A stretch of DNA of 64,000 nt. Source: Rhytidiadelphus loreus. Taxonomy: Eukaryota > Streptophyta > Bryopsida > Hypnales > Hylocomiaceae. The position numbers and the translations under genes are program-made. The stretch's first letter is position 1. Every line of letters begins with the position of its first letter. The DNA lies in assembly GCA_947034895.1 (NCBI GenBank), contig OX344763.1, positions 15,655,001 to 15,719,000 on the forward strand, read 5' to 3'. The notes below the pieces were generated by a model that was not told the origin of the DNA, ran no database searches, and worked only from the letters and a program-made list of their open reading frames with translations. Shown here piece by piece: positions 1 through 13,800 of this stretch.

Positions 1-3000
1 AATGCAACTTGCAAACTTTAGTTGCAAGTTCCGAATTGAACCCAAAAAACAAAAACGCAAAGTTGAGTTGCATTTTCAATGTGCCCCTCCCAAAAAGTTC
101 AATAAATGCAAGCGATATGCTAAGAAATTTTGTGGAAGGTGAGGTACTGGTGAAGGAGTGATGACCGGTGACCAAGATTCCGTCCGGACAAAGCAGGGTG
201 CACAACTGCACATTGAATGAGAACGGACGGACACAACAAAACAACCGAGAAGTCGGATTCTTCGCCGCCTTTCAGTGAACTTCTTTTAGATTTACATCTG
301 TTTTTTAAGTTTTATATTTAACTAGCTGTTAACTTAGATTTGTACGGAGTATGATCTTTTGCCTAGCTTCACAAGGAAGGCTGGCTGGCTGGGCAGCCTG
401 TGCTACAGCATTCCAGTAATCAGCATTGTTAAGATCCTTGCCATTCAAAAAATAGGCCATTGATCAGGGATTCCTCGGCCAAGCACCAAGCACCAGTTCA
501 GTCGTGCATCGATCATGCATTCATGTTTGTTTTTTTGCAAGTACAGAACATGATTCTTAGCCGAGGAATCCACGATCATTGTCAAGATATCACCATTAAA
601 TCAGGCTGCTTGTTCCCAACAATCCCAAGAGGATGGACAGGAATTGAATCCTCTTACCTTACGCAAAGCATTCTGCCTCTGTAAGGAACTAGCTAGAAGA
701 CTGAAAGTGTGAATCCGTGAAGAACTCATCCATGGTATGCAAACCTATAATCATCTCTAATTACAAGTATAGTCATTATTATTAAACATACAATATTTTA
801 TTGGGTCTTCTTGGAAATTGAAAGAGGATTCCAATGCACTTTAGCGTGCATTATTTGAACACTGTATGAATAAGTTATGATTTTTCAAGTATGGGCTCTC
901 TAATTGTTTCCCAAACCAAAAATTGGGTCCTCTTAGACTCTCATGTTTTGATTGTGTATGTCTTGGGTTATTTAATACTTTTAAAAAAGTGGCATTTTGG
1001 GGTGCCATTAGCTTAGTGTTTGATGTATCCTATGAGAGCATGATTGTGGCACTCATTTATTGTAGTCACATACTAGAGTTGTAAAATATTTAACCCCAAA
1101 ATTCTAAGAATTTTTTCCTCCAAATCTTAAATAAGAAAGAGTGAAAATGATTATTTTATGTTTTTTATTTTTCAAATATTCAACTATATGATTTTCTGCA
1201 AGACTAGTGTGAATGTTTGGAAGAAATTTTAGAAACTTTACTTCATAGATTGAGTAATAATGTCATGGTGATGTGGGATATTCATTTCACCAAAAGTAAT
1301 CAAAAGTCTTAATGACTTCCATAGACAAATTAGGTTCATTCTAAAATAAATATTATGACTGTTTAGGTACCAATGCAAAAATGTGTTATAAAATGAAATT
1401 TAGAGACAATTCACTAGTGATGGCATTCTAATAAAAGTTATGGAACAATGACTCATAAGGTGGGATCACCCAAATCCAAGCATGATTCTAAAAGTTAGCC
1501 CTATAAAAACTAGAGAAAAAGTAGATGCTTGTTACATTCACTTCAAGGTGTGAATATTGAAAATAAGGCATAGTTTTAAAAAATCTACCAATTCAACTTT
1601 GCAATCTTATAACTTTTGTATATTATAATCAAATATTTTTCTTTTAATTTATTTCCCCCAAATTTATTGCTAAATTGTCTTTATGTGATTAAAAAATGAA
1701 AGCTTTTTGACACTCAATAATACTTGTCAAAGAAATTATGTTATTTCCTTATGGTTGGATCTAGCATATCACTAGTCAATATTTATAATAAAATTTGAAA
1801 CCAAAAATGTAAAATTCCTTTGAAAAGTGTTTGGCAATTGAATAATATTAATTTTCTCAATATTTTGTTGCTATGAGTTTAATCCCTAAAGCTCTATGAT
1901 TAGTTTATTCTAGAAATTGCTCTAAACTGCCATTTCCTAGTGCTTGATTGAGAAAAAACTGAAAACTGAAGTTCTTTTATGGAAATTTAATCAAATAAAA
2001 TTGTACTACACTACTATGAAAATGAGTAGAGTTTTGTTTATAAATTTTGACCATGTAAATTGCATGATCCTAGTTGTCAAAGGGAAGAAACACGTTTCTT
2101 GTAGCTCTTCTAAACCACAAGAGGTTTCACCTTTCAAAAATTTTATAGAAAAACTAGTGTGTGTCAAAACTTGTAACGAAAGACATAATCTTGTAGAAAC
2201 AAGTTTTGAATATATATAAAAAAAACTCAACACAAAATACTTCATATTCAATCTTGCAAAAAATACTAAATAGGAGATTCAAAATGTTGGGAAACAATAA
2301 ATTGTTAACCCCTTAAGGACCAAGAGCACACAATGTGTCCTCTTCAAAATTTTCAATGGCAAATTCTTGGAAGGGTGAAACAAATCTCAATATTTTGTAA
2401 ACAAGGATCTTGTAGAGTAACAAGTTGACATAGTTACTTGTTGCATTTTTTTATTTTCAAAATTTCAATGTGAGAAGTATTAAAATTTTATTTAGGAAAT
2501 GTAGTCTAATAGAAAAAAGAAGCAAATGTAATGTTTTTCCGATGAAAGGAATAGTAGGGATGGAAAAAAACATTTTTTCTTTGACATTTCTAGTCTTTCA
2601 TCTTAACTAACAAATTGGGTCTAGAGAATTTTTTTTTTCAACTTTGTATTTTGAACAATTTAAAAATATACAAGGTTCAATTTGGTGTAATTAAGAATAT
2701 AAAATAATAAGAATGATTCCAATTTTTTTGAAGATGTTCCAAACAATATGATAGTATTATCAATTGTTAAATTTCAAAAATTGATGCATATATTATTATT
2801 TTTTTAATTTTGTAGGATCCAATTTGGTTAGTTTTGACTTTTGACTTATTCTATTTGAAAATGTGTACAAATTTAAAAGAGTTTTTTATTTCTCAATTTT
2901 TAAAAACTAAAAATTATTGCATTTGACTAAGATTCCAATGCAATTTTTTTGGGGTGGTGGTTAAAAAATCACTATAATCTTCAAATCTTCATCTTCAAAT

Positions 3001-5944
3001 CTTCAAATCTTCATCTTCTTGTAATTTTTCTTCCCCATAAGCTGCATTTTTGCCTATAAAAAGTTGATCATCCAAAACTATTATAATCTAAAAATCCAAT
3101 GATCAATATTTTTCACAATTAATTCCATGCATATTGGATTGGTTAAAGTAGTCTTTACTTTTGTACAATGAAAATTAAAAATTTCACACACATCTAAAGT
3201 AGGAACACCATAAACGGTTCCCGTCCCTCTAATGGCATGCTAGGGTGTCCTGAAACCAACAATAGCTGGTTCTGAAAAACCCTGAAAAGATTTGATTTGC
3301 TCGAATTTGATTGGCTCACACTTAATTAGGAACAAGTTCCAAAGGTGACCATTGAAGGTGAACCTATGAAACTAGAATGGGCTCTGTATGAGAAATCCAC
3401 ATTTATATTGCATAAAATATTCATTTTTGGAAGAAAAATTTCATTGTTTTTGCATTCTTCCTCATTCTTGTTATTGCACATATTGAGCTTAATTTCTCAA
3501 GAAGTTTCTCATATCCTACGTGTTGAAATGCTTATTCTAACCGTTTATGGTGTTCCTACCTTATGTGCAAAAAAATATCAAAGTGGAACAATTCATTGAA
3601 AACCTCCATTGTCAAAAAGTTGTTGGGCTTTGAGGGGTTAATAACTTACATATAGATATGAAAATAACATTTCCAATGGTAATAATGTTCTAATTTAAAT
3701 CATTTTTATCTTCATGTTTTATTATTTTTCAAAAAATATTAAAAATAAAGTTAAAAAATTAACTTTTTACTTTATTTTTGAGAACAGATTCTATTACAAA
3801 CCATAAAATAAAACTCCTTATAAATCTCATCTCATTAATTATAATAAATTATTCAAATTTCTCCATATATACATAAATCTAGAAAATTATTTCCAATTTT
3901 TTGGCATTTAAAATTTTGATTTTTGTAGGCTACTCAAATTGCTCGTACTTCATAATAAATGAATGTTTTTTGAACATGACAATTGAAATGATTTCAATTT
4001 GGACCTAATACAACTTAGCTTGCAAAATGTAATAAACTACTCACGATTGAAATTTTATAGATTCGAAAAGAAAAGCCAGAACAAGAACTTGACATGAGCC
4101 AAAATTTTGTAAGTACAATAGATATTACAAAACTATTGAGAATTTAGAATTGCCAAACTTTGACATATGGCTCTCTAAATTTAATAGCTAAAATAAATTG
4201 GCTAATTTTGAAAGAATATGACAACAACAATGCAATGCAAGTTACAAGGTTCCTCTTTTTAACAACATTTTAAAGCTTCTCTGTATACATCTTATAATGT
4301 GATTTTTAGACATGTATAAATAAATTATTAAAATTTTAAATTTCAATTACAAGACAATGCATCCAAAATTGACATTTACATTCTAGGTAGAAATCTATAT
4401 TGTTACTTTTGGATAAAGGTTGTACTGTAGTTAGATGTTACCTTATCACCTTAAAGTTGCAATAGAAAACAAGCTAGTTATCCAATTTCATGAAAGATAA
4501 ACCCCATGGCTATGGGATTCTTCTAACAAAACAAATCTCATAAAACAAGGTCTAAAGTGTAAGAAGCTTCTAAACAAATCAAGCCAAACCTTCAAGAAAA
4601 AATCAATTGTGACAAAATGAGATTGCAATGACAATATTGGTTGTTGAGATAGGAGAATAGATTGATAAATGATTAGAATTAAAAAATCAAAGTGAGATCA
4701 CAACAACAATAGTAGATTTAGCAAGCCCATTGCCATTAATCACCCAATTTCGTCATCTACAAGACCCTCTACCATTTCCACTAGTCTCCCACCTATTTCC
4801 GCAAAGTGTGTAAGTCATGTACTTTGGGTATGCCATTCACCCGATGCACATGCTTGTTTAACGGTGGCGGGTGCCGACGGTTTTTTCTAGGTTCTACTTA
4901 GCGGGTTGAGCCTTGGCACTACTAGGTGTCGCAGATGGTAAATTGTGGAATTCTAGATGCAAAAAGTAGCACTAGTTCACAATTGTGCAGTGTCATGGAC
5001 AATGAAGAGTCGTAGAGTGGTGTGGTGGGGAGTTTGGACATGTGTGAAAAATTCCTTCCAAGCTAGTGCCATCCACCCGGGATTCCTCCCCAACTAGTGG
5101 CACCCTACCACCTAGCTAAGCGGATGGCGAATGGAGTGGTTGGAAAGAGGCATTGGCATGCGGATAATTGGGTGCTATTATCAAAGAATGACAACAAATT
5201 CACATCTGTTTATGGATGATTTAAAGTTGATAAAGATATGGTTCAATAAATGTTGATTTAAGTGGGCAAATTATGAATAAATACTCGTTAAAATAAGTTA
5301 TAGCTTCAACCAATAAAGGAGGTGCTTTTAGGATTTAGAACTTATGTTTTTTTAACACTCATCAAAAGGAATTAGGGTGGTAGGTCACTAATTTTGAACC
5401 TTTTTAAGATAGTCATGACCCCCACCTACTAACGGTTTTATATTTTTGGTTTGAAAATTTATAATTATCAATTCAAGTTCTTATCAGATTACTACAATTC
5501 CACTTGTTTTTAATCCAATTCAACTAATTCTTTCTCAAAAAACATACAGGGCACATTGCAAAAGCTACTCAGCTTGCAATCTAGGTGGTCACAGGTTGTT
5601 CTACCTTATGTGTCAAGATAAGAGAATGGATCGGTGAATGGCTTGAGCCAATCCTATAAAAAGTGTAAAACAGACACTACAAAGTGGGAGATGAGGCCAC
5701 TGATCTTCTGAAATAATATGGGTGAGTGATATCATTCCCCAGTTAGTGGCCACTAGTATCAAATCTTTTTCTTAAAACCAATGAACCATTCACTAGCTAA
5801 TGTAACCCACTAATGTAACCTAATCCAAACAAATATGAGTACTAAAATAATGTACTGTACAGCAAGTAGTTTCCTCAACAAAGTCATAGCTGAAAAACGA
5901 AGGCTTTTAGAGCGCTTGGCCTTACGAAGCTGCCTCAAGTAAAC
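1..5944. other. AT-rich intergenic region with TE remnants
   Basis: I found no convincing conserved gene here. A minus-strand reading frame of 43 codons (460 to 329) begins with ATG and reads cleanly, but I recognise no family. The stretch holds a small inverted repeat (457-480 with 560-583), TTAA-type transposon ends near 1879, 2305 and 3641, and a segment at about 3640-3990 that is repeated at about 36650-37000. At 4780-5160 the base composition is richer in GC, with no recognisable product. Confidence 0.6.
2305..3641. mobile_element. Candidate non-autonomous piggyBac-like element (1.3 kb)
   Basis: The left end is TTAA followed by CCCCTTAAGGACCAAG (2305-2324). The right end, read in reverse complement from 3641, is TTAACCCCTCAAAGCCCAAC. 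TTAA target sites plus CCC-starting inverted termini are the known signature of the piggyBac superfamily. The interior has no transposase frame. A related left end (TTAATCCCTAAAG) lies at 1879, so the right end could instead pair with that one, and nesting is possible. The interior part at about 3355-3570 is repeated at about 39810-40015. Confidence 0.5.
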
Positions 5945-8759
5945 CTAATTCAGCTTTTCCAAGACCACGGGCATACCAAATTCTGGCATCAAGGTGAGGG
6001 CAACGTCCGGGCTATGGCGGTAGCTGGAGCTCAGCTTCCAACTAAACAAGGGCAACATGACCGCCAACACTGCTTTGGCTTCCGACAGAGCCAGCGTTTG
6101 TCCAATGCAAGTCCTCGGGCCAGCTCCAAAAGGAATGAACGCCAACGGGTTCCCACAAGCTCCACTGATCCCATTAGCAAATCTTGCAGGGAAAAACTCA
6201 TCCGCATTCTCGCCCCAGATGTTTTTATCTCGATGGAGCATAGCAACTGGTATGACTATCTCCAAACCCTCTGGGATTACTAAACTGGCTCCCACTTGGT
6301 TTTCTTTCAAACAAGTCCTGCCTATGAGAGGAACTGGGGGAAATAACCTGAGAGACTCGAACAAAATCATACCTAAAAGCTTGAGGTGGTTCAGGACTTG
6401 GGGCTCCACGACGCCGCCGGGGCAAAACTCCTCAATCTCTGCTCTTGCACGCTCTTGCCACAAGGGATGCTTGGCTAGCAAATAGATGGTCCATGTGAGG
6501 AGACTGGCGGTGGTTTCGTGACCTGCGAGAAGGAATGTGAGAGAGTTGGCAAGGAGCTGGCTCTCAGTGAGCTTGGTCATCTCGGCTGCTCTTTTCCTTT
6601 TGTCACCAATGGTCAAGTCATGGGCCTCGTTGAGTGCCTGGAAGTCTTGTTCTGAATGGCCGTTGTCCACTGCACCTATTACCACGTCCAGCAAATCGTG
6701 CCGAGTAGAATCCTCAGGCTTAGAATGTGACTCTCGCCTGTTGCTGATGATGCCACTCATGAAAGTTTTGAGCCATTGTGCTTCCGCTGAAGCTTCTTTT
6801 TTGACACGGAGTCTCCTCTTGATGCCATATCTGCTTGAAACCACATTTTCCACGATTGAGAATTGCTACATTTTAAGCCAGCAAGGATCAGAAGAAGAAA
6901 AGTTCATGGAAAGATCCGCAACATCACATTCTTGAGCTTTTCTATGAGTGCAATCATCTTAGTGTTCTTCTCACAACGAATAGAAGAACAGGATATGAAT
7001 TGGATTCAATCACTATGGTTGAGAATGGTGTGCAAAAACATACTACTTTTCAATCTAGGAGATGCTGCCAGGGAGCTATTGAAGTGATTCATGTCAGCGG
7101 CTTCCCTCTCCTAAATTGTTGAACTCAAAGAAGTAAGAGATGTCAGGGTATCATCCCGGATACCTTGATTCTTCCTTGAATTAGCAGATAAGCCCAACTC
7201 ATTCAAGAATGTTGTGGCAGCGAGTTTGCTAAGAATTTGCGAATTAATTGACATGGATACTATTAAGTTTAGTAATTTGTAGGAACTCCAGGGTTATTGA
7301 AATGGGGAGGAAGGCTTACAAAGAGCCTGGACAAGCAGCAGGAGGGCCGAAAACAAGCTCTCTGCAGCACAAGAGGTATCGGTTAAAGCCTCCAATGACA
7401 GACTCCGAATCTCCACCAATTTCTTTACCAAAGGCAGATCTTCCAATAACATCCAACGTCAGCTCAGCAAATTTCTGGTACATGTCCAATTCACCATATC
7501 CATCGTGAAGCTCTCTCAACCATCTGTCGACAGCTGTATGTGCACACCCAATCATTGTCGGTATTTTGCTCTGCCAACAACTCAAAACATTCATCACAAG
7601 TGTTGATCCCAGAAGTCGAAGCAAGCACATCAAAATCATCAACTTCTATAAACAAGTCGGCATCTGTCCAAGACACTACCCTCTCGCATCCAAAAATCTT
7701 AACAACAATTCCTAGATTGTTAAAACTATTGAAGGAAATGGTGTGGAATTGCGGTACCTTGATTTCCTTGGTATTGAAAGGACCATTCAAGAGCTGCCGT
7801 TGCGGATCCCAAGTGCTACCGCTGGATGTAAACACGCCATCGCCAAGAATTCCTATTCCTCGAATATGCAGAGGCTTACTGTAAGAGTCCGCCTTCGCAA
7901 TCAAAATGTCCTTGATCAATGGCGGGTCTGCAATGCTCAATCGGACTGTTCTTCCAATGGTGAAATAGAACGTCGACCCATGTTTTCTGTAGCAACTGCT
8001 CACTCGGGATAATCTGTCTTCACTGATGTTTCGTCCTTGCAGCACCTGCAGACCATGCCATTTCGCAAATAAAAGAGAGATCCAGGCTCATCACCTAATA
8101 ACACTCAAAACTCTTTCTAACGTCCGTCTCTAGAATGGTATCCTACACAATTGCCACGCTATCATTAACTGTATCACACAATCAAACAATGTCGTAGAGA
8201 GAAAGCTGGGAGATTAAGGTGGTAAGATTAAAGAGGATTGAGTGAAGACAAAACAGAGCACAGAGATTGGAGGTAAGAGAGAGAGAAAGCGATGTAACCC
8301 TTTTGAATTTGCTCATCGTTTCAGAACATGAAAGAACGATCGAAACGATTAAGTGCTCATCATCTTATTGCAGTCAAACCTCGTTATTACAACCTTCTCT
8401 AAAATGACATTCTAGAATACGGTATTGCCACACTAGCACACTCTTACACGCTTTCAAACTATGTTATGGCGCAACAATTTGGGACCCCGGGGGATAAGAA
8501 AAAAGTGTACAGAGAACCGAGCATTGAAATTGGAGGGGATCCAAACCTCGTCGATTGCTGGCATCTGCCCCACGAACGGCACGAAAGGGAATCCTGTGAT
8601 GCCCTGTCGCTTGCAAAGCTCAATCAGCATCAACGGCTTCCATATCCATTCCTTCACTACGAAACCCAAAAACCCTAGCGCTACTCCTCCGCCCAAAATC
8701 CACACCAAAACCCAACCCAGGATCATCTTGCGCACCACACCGACATTCACATCCTTCAC
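5945..8759 (-). CDS. Cytochrome P450, CYP72 clan (4 exons)
   Basis: Haem-thiolate monooxygenase, expected to be ER-anchored and to need a P450 reductase. My exons are 8759-8547, 8045-7758, 7570-7320 and 6833-5945. All junctions are GT/AG and phases agree, giving 546 aa, a normal P450 length. There is an N-terminal membrane anchor (about residues 9-35) and a short basic/proline linker with FPFVPFVG. Then come the I-helix AGHETT (354-359), the K-helix ESLR (410-413), PARF (PERF-like, about 466-469) and the haem loop FGAGPRTCIG (486-495) with ligand Cys493. The sequence layout around 'DVIGRSAFG' and 'GDGVFTSSG' fits the CYP72 clan (families such as 72, 709, 714, 735). The exact family and substrate cannot be assigned by eye. 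The exon 3/4 acceptor is the least certain join; an alternative AG lies about 30 nt upstream. The gene is divergent from the DUF639 gene, starts about 2 kb apart. Confidence 0.88.
8091..8550. repeat. Diverged tandem duplication in P450 intron 1
   Basis: About 8091-8290 and 8356-8550 align imperfectly. Shared landmarks are TCTAGAAT, a TTGCCAC block, and an ACAGAG...ATTGGAGG block. The second copy runs into the exon 1 donor at 8546/8547. The first therefore looks like a decayed copy of the exon 1/intron 1 border. Confidence 0.45.
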
Positions 8760-9434
8760 CGCATGCGCAAATTCTCCAACACACTACCGCACAACCATCT
8801 AATGGAACTAGTTCTCAAATCCGAGCAAAGCTCATCCAACGAATTCACGGCGACTGCAACAAACTCCAAATCCCTCCAGGTTTAAAACCTACTTGTGGAA
8901 GACTGCCAGTTTATATCGCAATGAAATCAACTTCATTGCATTCAAATCTCCCCAAAACTAATTCCAAATTGAAGCTCCAACAACACTCTCTGCAAATTGA
9001 GCACCAGTTGAGCACCAGTAGGGCACCCGAGAAGATGAAACCACAAGCAGCCTAGAAGCGTGTGATGCCACGCACCACAGTGAATTTGCATCATACTTTA
9101 TCCACCTGGCAGCAACTCGGTCGTCTGCTTCAACTTTTTCGGCTTTTCCTCGGCCCTAAGAGTGGTCGACGAGTGGGTAAGGTAGCCATTTATGTGCCTC
9201 CGATTGCACAGTAGTAGAAAAGTTCTGTAAGTTACATGCACGGTGACGCATTTCTAATCTCCATGAGATTAGGACTAACTTAGAGTGATGAGCGGGTCAA
9301 CCTAAACAGGAAACTCGTGAGCAATAGTGAACAGTGAACTGCATACTCACCACCGACTCCACAGTCACGCTGTTGTTGTCAGTATCCGGGTAGACTAGAG
9401 TACTCTCTGTTAGTGGCACTGTAGAAATTGGATC

Positions 9435-9447
9435 GGGTTTAGGGTTT
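9435..9447. promoter_or_regulatory. Telomeric-repeat (telo-box) motif upstream of DUF639 gene
   Basis: GGGTTTAGGGTTT contains the plant telo-box, common near starts of highly expressed plant genes. It lies in the probable 5' UTR or promoter between the divergent P450 and DUF639 genes. Function is inferred from position only. Confidence 0.4.
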
Positions 9448-9979
9448 GGGGTTCAATTGGTTGTGTGGACACTATCTTGAACAATTCTGAGTTTGCTTTT
9501 CTTGTGATTCTTGAACGCAATTGAGCTGGAGCGTGGAAAGAATGTACCGTTTGTGACATTCTGCACAGGAGCTGCCGATGCAGGCAGCTGGAGTTCTTTG
9601 GTTGCCTCGTCTTCAAATCATATGTGCTTCATTGCTGTCAGTTCAGAGAGGAGCTTTAGACGTTAGGGGATTCGTATACCTCTCGCCACAGTGTCTCTCT
9701 CTTGCTGAGTTCTGGGATTGCGTAGAGCGCGATGAAGGGTTTTGTGGGAGAGGGCGGAAGCCTGTCTTGTGTTGAAGAAGAATTGGGGTTTGGCAATAGT
9801 TAGGAATTTGGAAGTAGGCAATCTCGACGTGCTCTCCACTTCATTTTGCAGAGGTAATTTCCAACACAACAGCTGGTTGTGGACTTCGTGTTGTTTCTTG
9901 ACCGTGTAGTTTAAGTTATTCGCGCTGATTTCTGGTCTAACCTAACGTATATGACTTCCCACTTGTTAATTTGAGACAT

Positions 9980-10833
9980 ATTGGAATCATTCCAGTAGTC
10001 TTTACAGCAATTGGTACCAATTAGTAATGTTTCACCTGCTAAGTGACCACCTTCGGTGCGCTATTGAGCATTAGGGTTGAACCAAGGCTCTTTGAGATGC
10101 TTGAAGCGAGAGGGGCTTCACATCGTTTGTTGTTCTGGTTTTGGAGTTTGTATCCCTTCATTGACATCATTTCAGTAGTCTTTGTAGCAATTCGATGGTT
10201 CCAACCTTCGGTGCGCTATTGAGTATTAGGGTTGCACCAAGGCTTTGTGAAAGGTTTGAAGGAAGTGGTGCTTCTCATCGTTTGTTTGTTCGGGTTGTTC
10301 ATTTGTGTATCTTGGATGGCGTTTCGAATGTAAGGAGGCTACGAGCATGGGATACTTTCCGATGGCAATTTTTCTCTCTGGCAGGATGGAATATTTCTTT
10401 AGAAGATTATATAATAGTCAACATTTTAGACTTCAAACTCCAGCCCTTGAAAGAACGTGAATCTCTTTGATTGCATATCTTCTAAATAAGGTTTTATAGT
10501 GGGTTGTAAGTAGAATTAAGAAAGGCTAGCGTCAATTATGCAAGTGATTTCCGACATCTCTCGTTCTGGACTTTGTATCCCTTAATTTGGGGTCATTTCA
10601 ATGATCTGTGTAGCAATTCGATGATTTGCGCAGCTGGTTGGCCACCATCGGTGTGCTATTGAGAATTAGGGTTGAGTCAAGGCGTGGTTGGGAGATGCTA
10701 TTGGTGCTTCGCGTCGTTTGTTGTTGATTCTATCCCTGATGGTGTCTTTGAATGTAAAAAGGCTACTAGTACGGGATTCTTTCTGCTGGCGTGTTTTTCT
10801 TTCTGACAAGATGGGATATTTCTTTCTGGCAGT
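9980..10833 (+). repeat. Diverged tandem triplication upstream of DUF639 coding start
   Basis: Three related blocks (about 9980-10150, 10151-10400 and 10560-10833) share, in order, a TTTCAGTAGTCTTTGTAGCA-like start, GGTGCGCTATTGAG, TTAGGGTTG, and CATCGTTTGTTG. Blocks two and three also share a GAATGTAARRAGGCTAC segment and the ATATTTCTTT tail. The third block ends in the apparent 3' splice site (TTTCTTTCTGGCAG, AG at 10831-10832) just before the ATG. The spacing is unequal, so these are old, indel-bearing copies. Confidence 0.7.
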
Positions 10834-10834
10834 C

Positions 10835-13800
10835 ATGGCCGCGCTGCAGAAGGGGAAGAGCATGCTAGATTCTTTGGTGGCAGGGGAGACCACTTTGAAG
10901 GAGATCTTTGGTGGCAAATATAGCCCCGTTGGGAAGCAACCCGATCTCGAGCGCACACCTTCCGGCACTCGGAAATGGATCAAAGAGCTCTCTTCACTTG
11001 GCAACGTTGTGGTTGGACATTGCGCAAGGTAGGCAATGTTTTATGAAATCTAGAGCCTGTGCGTGTATGTACCGTTACATGTTTCAGCGCTGTGCAGATT
11101 TTTTTTGTTTAATTTAAGTTTGCAGACTAGGTAATGGCAATCAAGGAATAATGTATTTTCAATTTACAATCAAAATCTGATCCTTTTTGGTACCTAGTCT
11201 GCAAAGTTCAACTGTAGGATCTTGAAGATTATCTTCTTATCACATTTTTACAGCTGTTGATTCTAAATATGTTAAATAAATCTTAATAGTCAAAGTTTTA
11301 GACCTCAAAATTCAAAAGTGCACTTTGATCTTGAAGGCAAGTCTGTGGGCTCGGTTGCGTAACTTCTAAATCAGATTCGTTAGTGGGTTGTAAATTCAAT
11401 TAAGAAAGGTCAGCATCATGGGTTTTGATCCTCCTCATCCCAACCATTGAGTCTCATCAGCTTCAAAATCTTGCATTAGCAGTATATGCTATTTGGCTTT
11501 ATTCAGGCTTGCATTATGTATTAAATAGCCAAACCATCCGTGTAGCGGCGAGTCCGTTATCGGTCGTAACTGGGGGATTGAAGGGTGCGTGTTACTCCTT
11601 GGGAAAGAGGAGGTTTATGAGTTTGAACGTGTGTGAACTATTCTGTGCTGCACCAATTGACTGCACCCACGGAGGCATGTAATAGCCAACAGACAGTCAT
11701 GGGTGCCGATCCTCCTCTCAACCATTGAAACTCTGCCATACAAACTTTAAAGTCCTGCATTGGCATTAAATGTGTTTAGTAGCTGAACACAGTGAGTTGT
11801 GCCTTCGAGTTGTCAGGATATTGCAGCTGCACCCAGAGGAGCTTCAGAGGCATTTTGAGGAGGAGGCTCCTGCCTCAGCCAAACATCCTTCAAAGTATGC
11901 GCTTTACCTTGTGGAGTATAGCTGTTTCAGAGCCCTTTCTGTGCAAGCTCAAGTCACGGATCATCTTAGTGACAAGGAGTTTCGCCGCTTGTCTTTTGAC
12001 ATGATGCTTGCTTGGGAGGCTCCAGGAGCCACCGACAGGCCTGTTGTGAAGGTACTGGCCCTGTTCTGATTTCACTTGAAGAAATTCCGTAATCATCTAT
12101 TCACAGTCTTGGTTCCATGTATTCACTATTTTAAAACCCTCGGAGAACTTTGATTTTGCATGATGACAGATGTACTATGTGACAAAAAATGCCTTGCTGG
12201 CACAGACTGTGAATCTTGATAAGTGTATGGCCTTTTGACACATGGAAGGTCAACTCCTTTGGAACTAAATAAAACGCAGGGACCAAATTTGCAAAGGTTT
12301 TCTTCTAATGGATACTTCTGATGGTTCACATGCTCTTTTGGACTCACTTTCAGCCTGTTACTGTTAGCCTTTTTATAAGACTGGATTGCAATGGTTCCTG
12401 CAGGTTGATGTGGAGAGTACTGTTGGATCTGATGCTTTCGCTCGGCTAGCTCCTGCTATTCCTACTGTTGCAGATGCGATCACTGTGCACAGCCAGTTTG
12501 AAGCTCTGACTGCGAGCACTGGAGGCCGTCTCCCCTTCCCCATTTATGATAAATATATCGAAAAGCTGGATAAGTAAGTTATATGCAATCTCTTTCTTTC
12601 CTTTTCCCCCTTGATGATGCCGGTGGTTTTGGAAGCACTGTTGCTGTTGATGAATTCTGCTCTTGTTGCTTACGTCCTTATGGAGCTAAATAGAGAGGGT
12701 TGGCCACTTAATCTTGTATTGAAATCTCTTGCGCAGGTCAATCAAGGCCATAAAGAACCAAGTAACACCGGCTCTGCTGAAGGCATTGCAATTGGAAAGG
12801 AATGAGACTTTGATTGATATGGATGGGACTGCCACAACTCAGCCTGTCCTTCAACATGTCGGTGTTTCTACTTGGCCTGGTATGGTTGATATCCCTTTCA
12901 TCCACTCTTTGCTAGTGATGATAGCTTTCTTCTCTCGCAAGTGAATTCATTTTAAGTGCACGACTTTTGGGAAAGCGACTTTGCACAGAAATAATGATCA
13001 AAGATACTGCGAGGGGGTTTGGATGGTGTGCACCCTCTCTAGCTCTATTTACCATGTTAGAGGCACGAATGGATGTAATATTTTAGGTTTTATAGGTGGA
13101 ATGGGATAAGAGGGCAGAAAAATAAAATGCACTGGACTGCTGCTGAACTTTTTCCAAGTATAGCCTTAATTTTTGCGTGTTTCTGGCTTCCTAACTTTGT
13201 GCAGGACGATTGACGCTAACGGATCATGCATTCTACTTTGAAGCCACTGGAGTTGTGTCGTACGACAAACGCAAGAAGTTCGACCTATCGGCAGATTTGA
13301 AGCATGTGGTGAAGCCAGATTTAACTGGACCGTGGGGTGCCCGTCTTTTTGACAAAGCTGTTATGTATAAATCAAGCGCCACGTAAGTTGTTTATTATCA
13401 GTTCCACCTATGCAGAACTAATGTCTTTACTGTATGGAGTCCCTGTGGCACCTGCTTAGTTTACATACGAACCCCTAATGAACCGAGTGAGTTTATGTTT
13501 TGTTAGCAGTTTTAGAGTAGGTTATATAGGGACTTTCTTTAGTCGAATTTTATCTATTTGGTGCCCAACACATGCAAAGTTCTTCACTGATATAAATTAA
13601 TTATTTTTCACAATACGATGCATCAAATCGGTCAACAATGAATCCTTGGTCCTTTAGGGGTTAATGTTGTAATGTAGATTCTCCCATATGGGTCCACCGG
13701 TAGATCAAGATGGACAGTAAGTCACCCCTCTCAGATCTTCTTGCTTCAACATTGGTTGGTGATGGGATGCAGATTGGAACCTGTGGTGCTGGAGTTTCCA

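Noticed and set aside
329..460. 43-codon ATG frame on the - strand (MAYFLNGKDLNNADYW...)
   Set aside because: Reads smoothly but is short, has no recognised family and no visible splice partner, so not called a gene.
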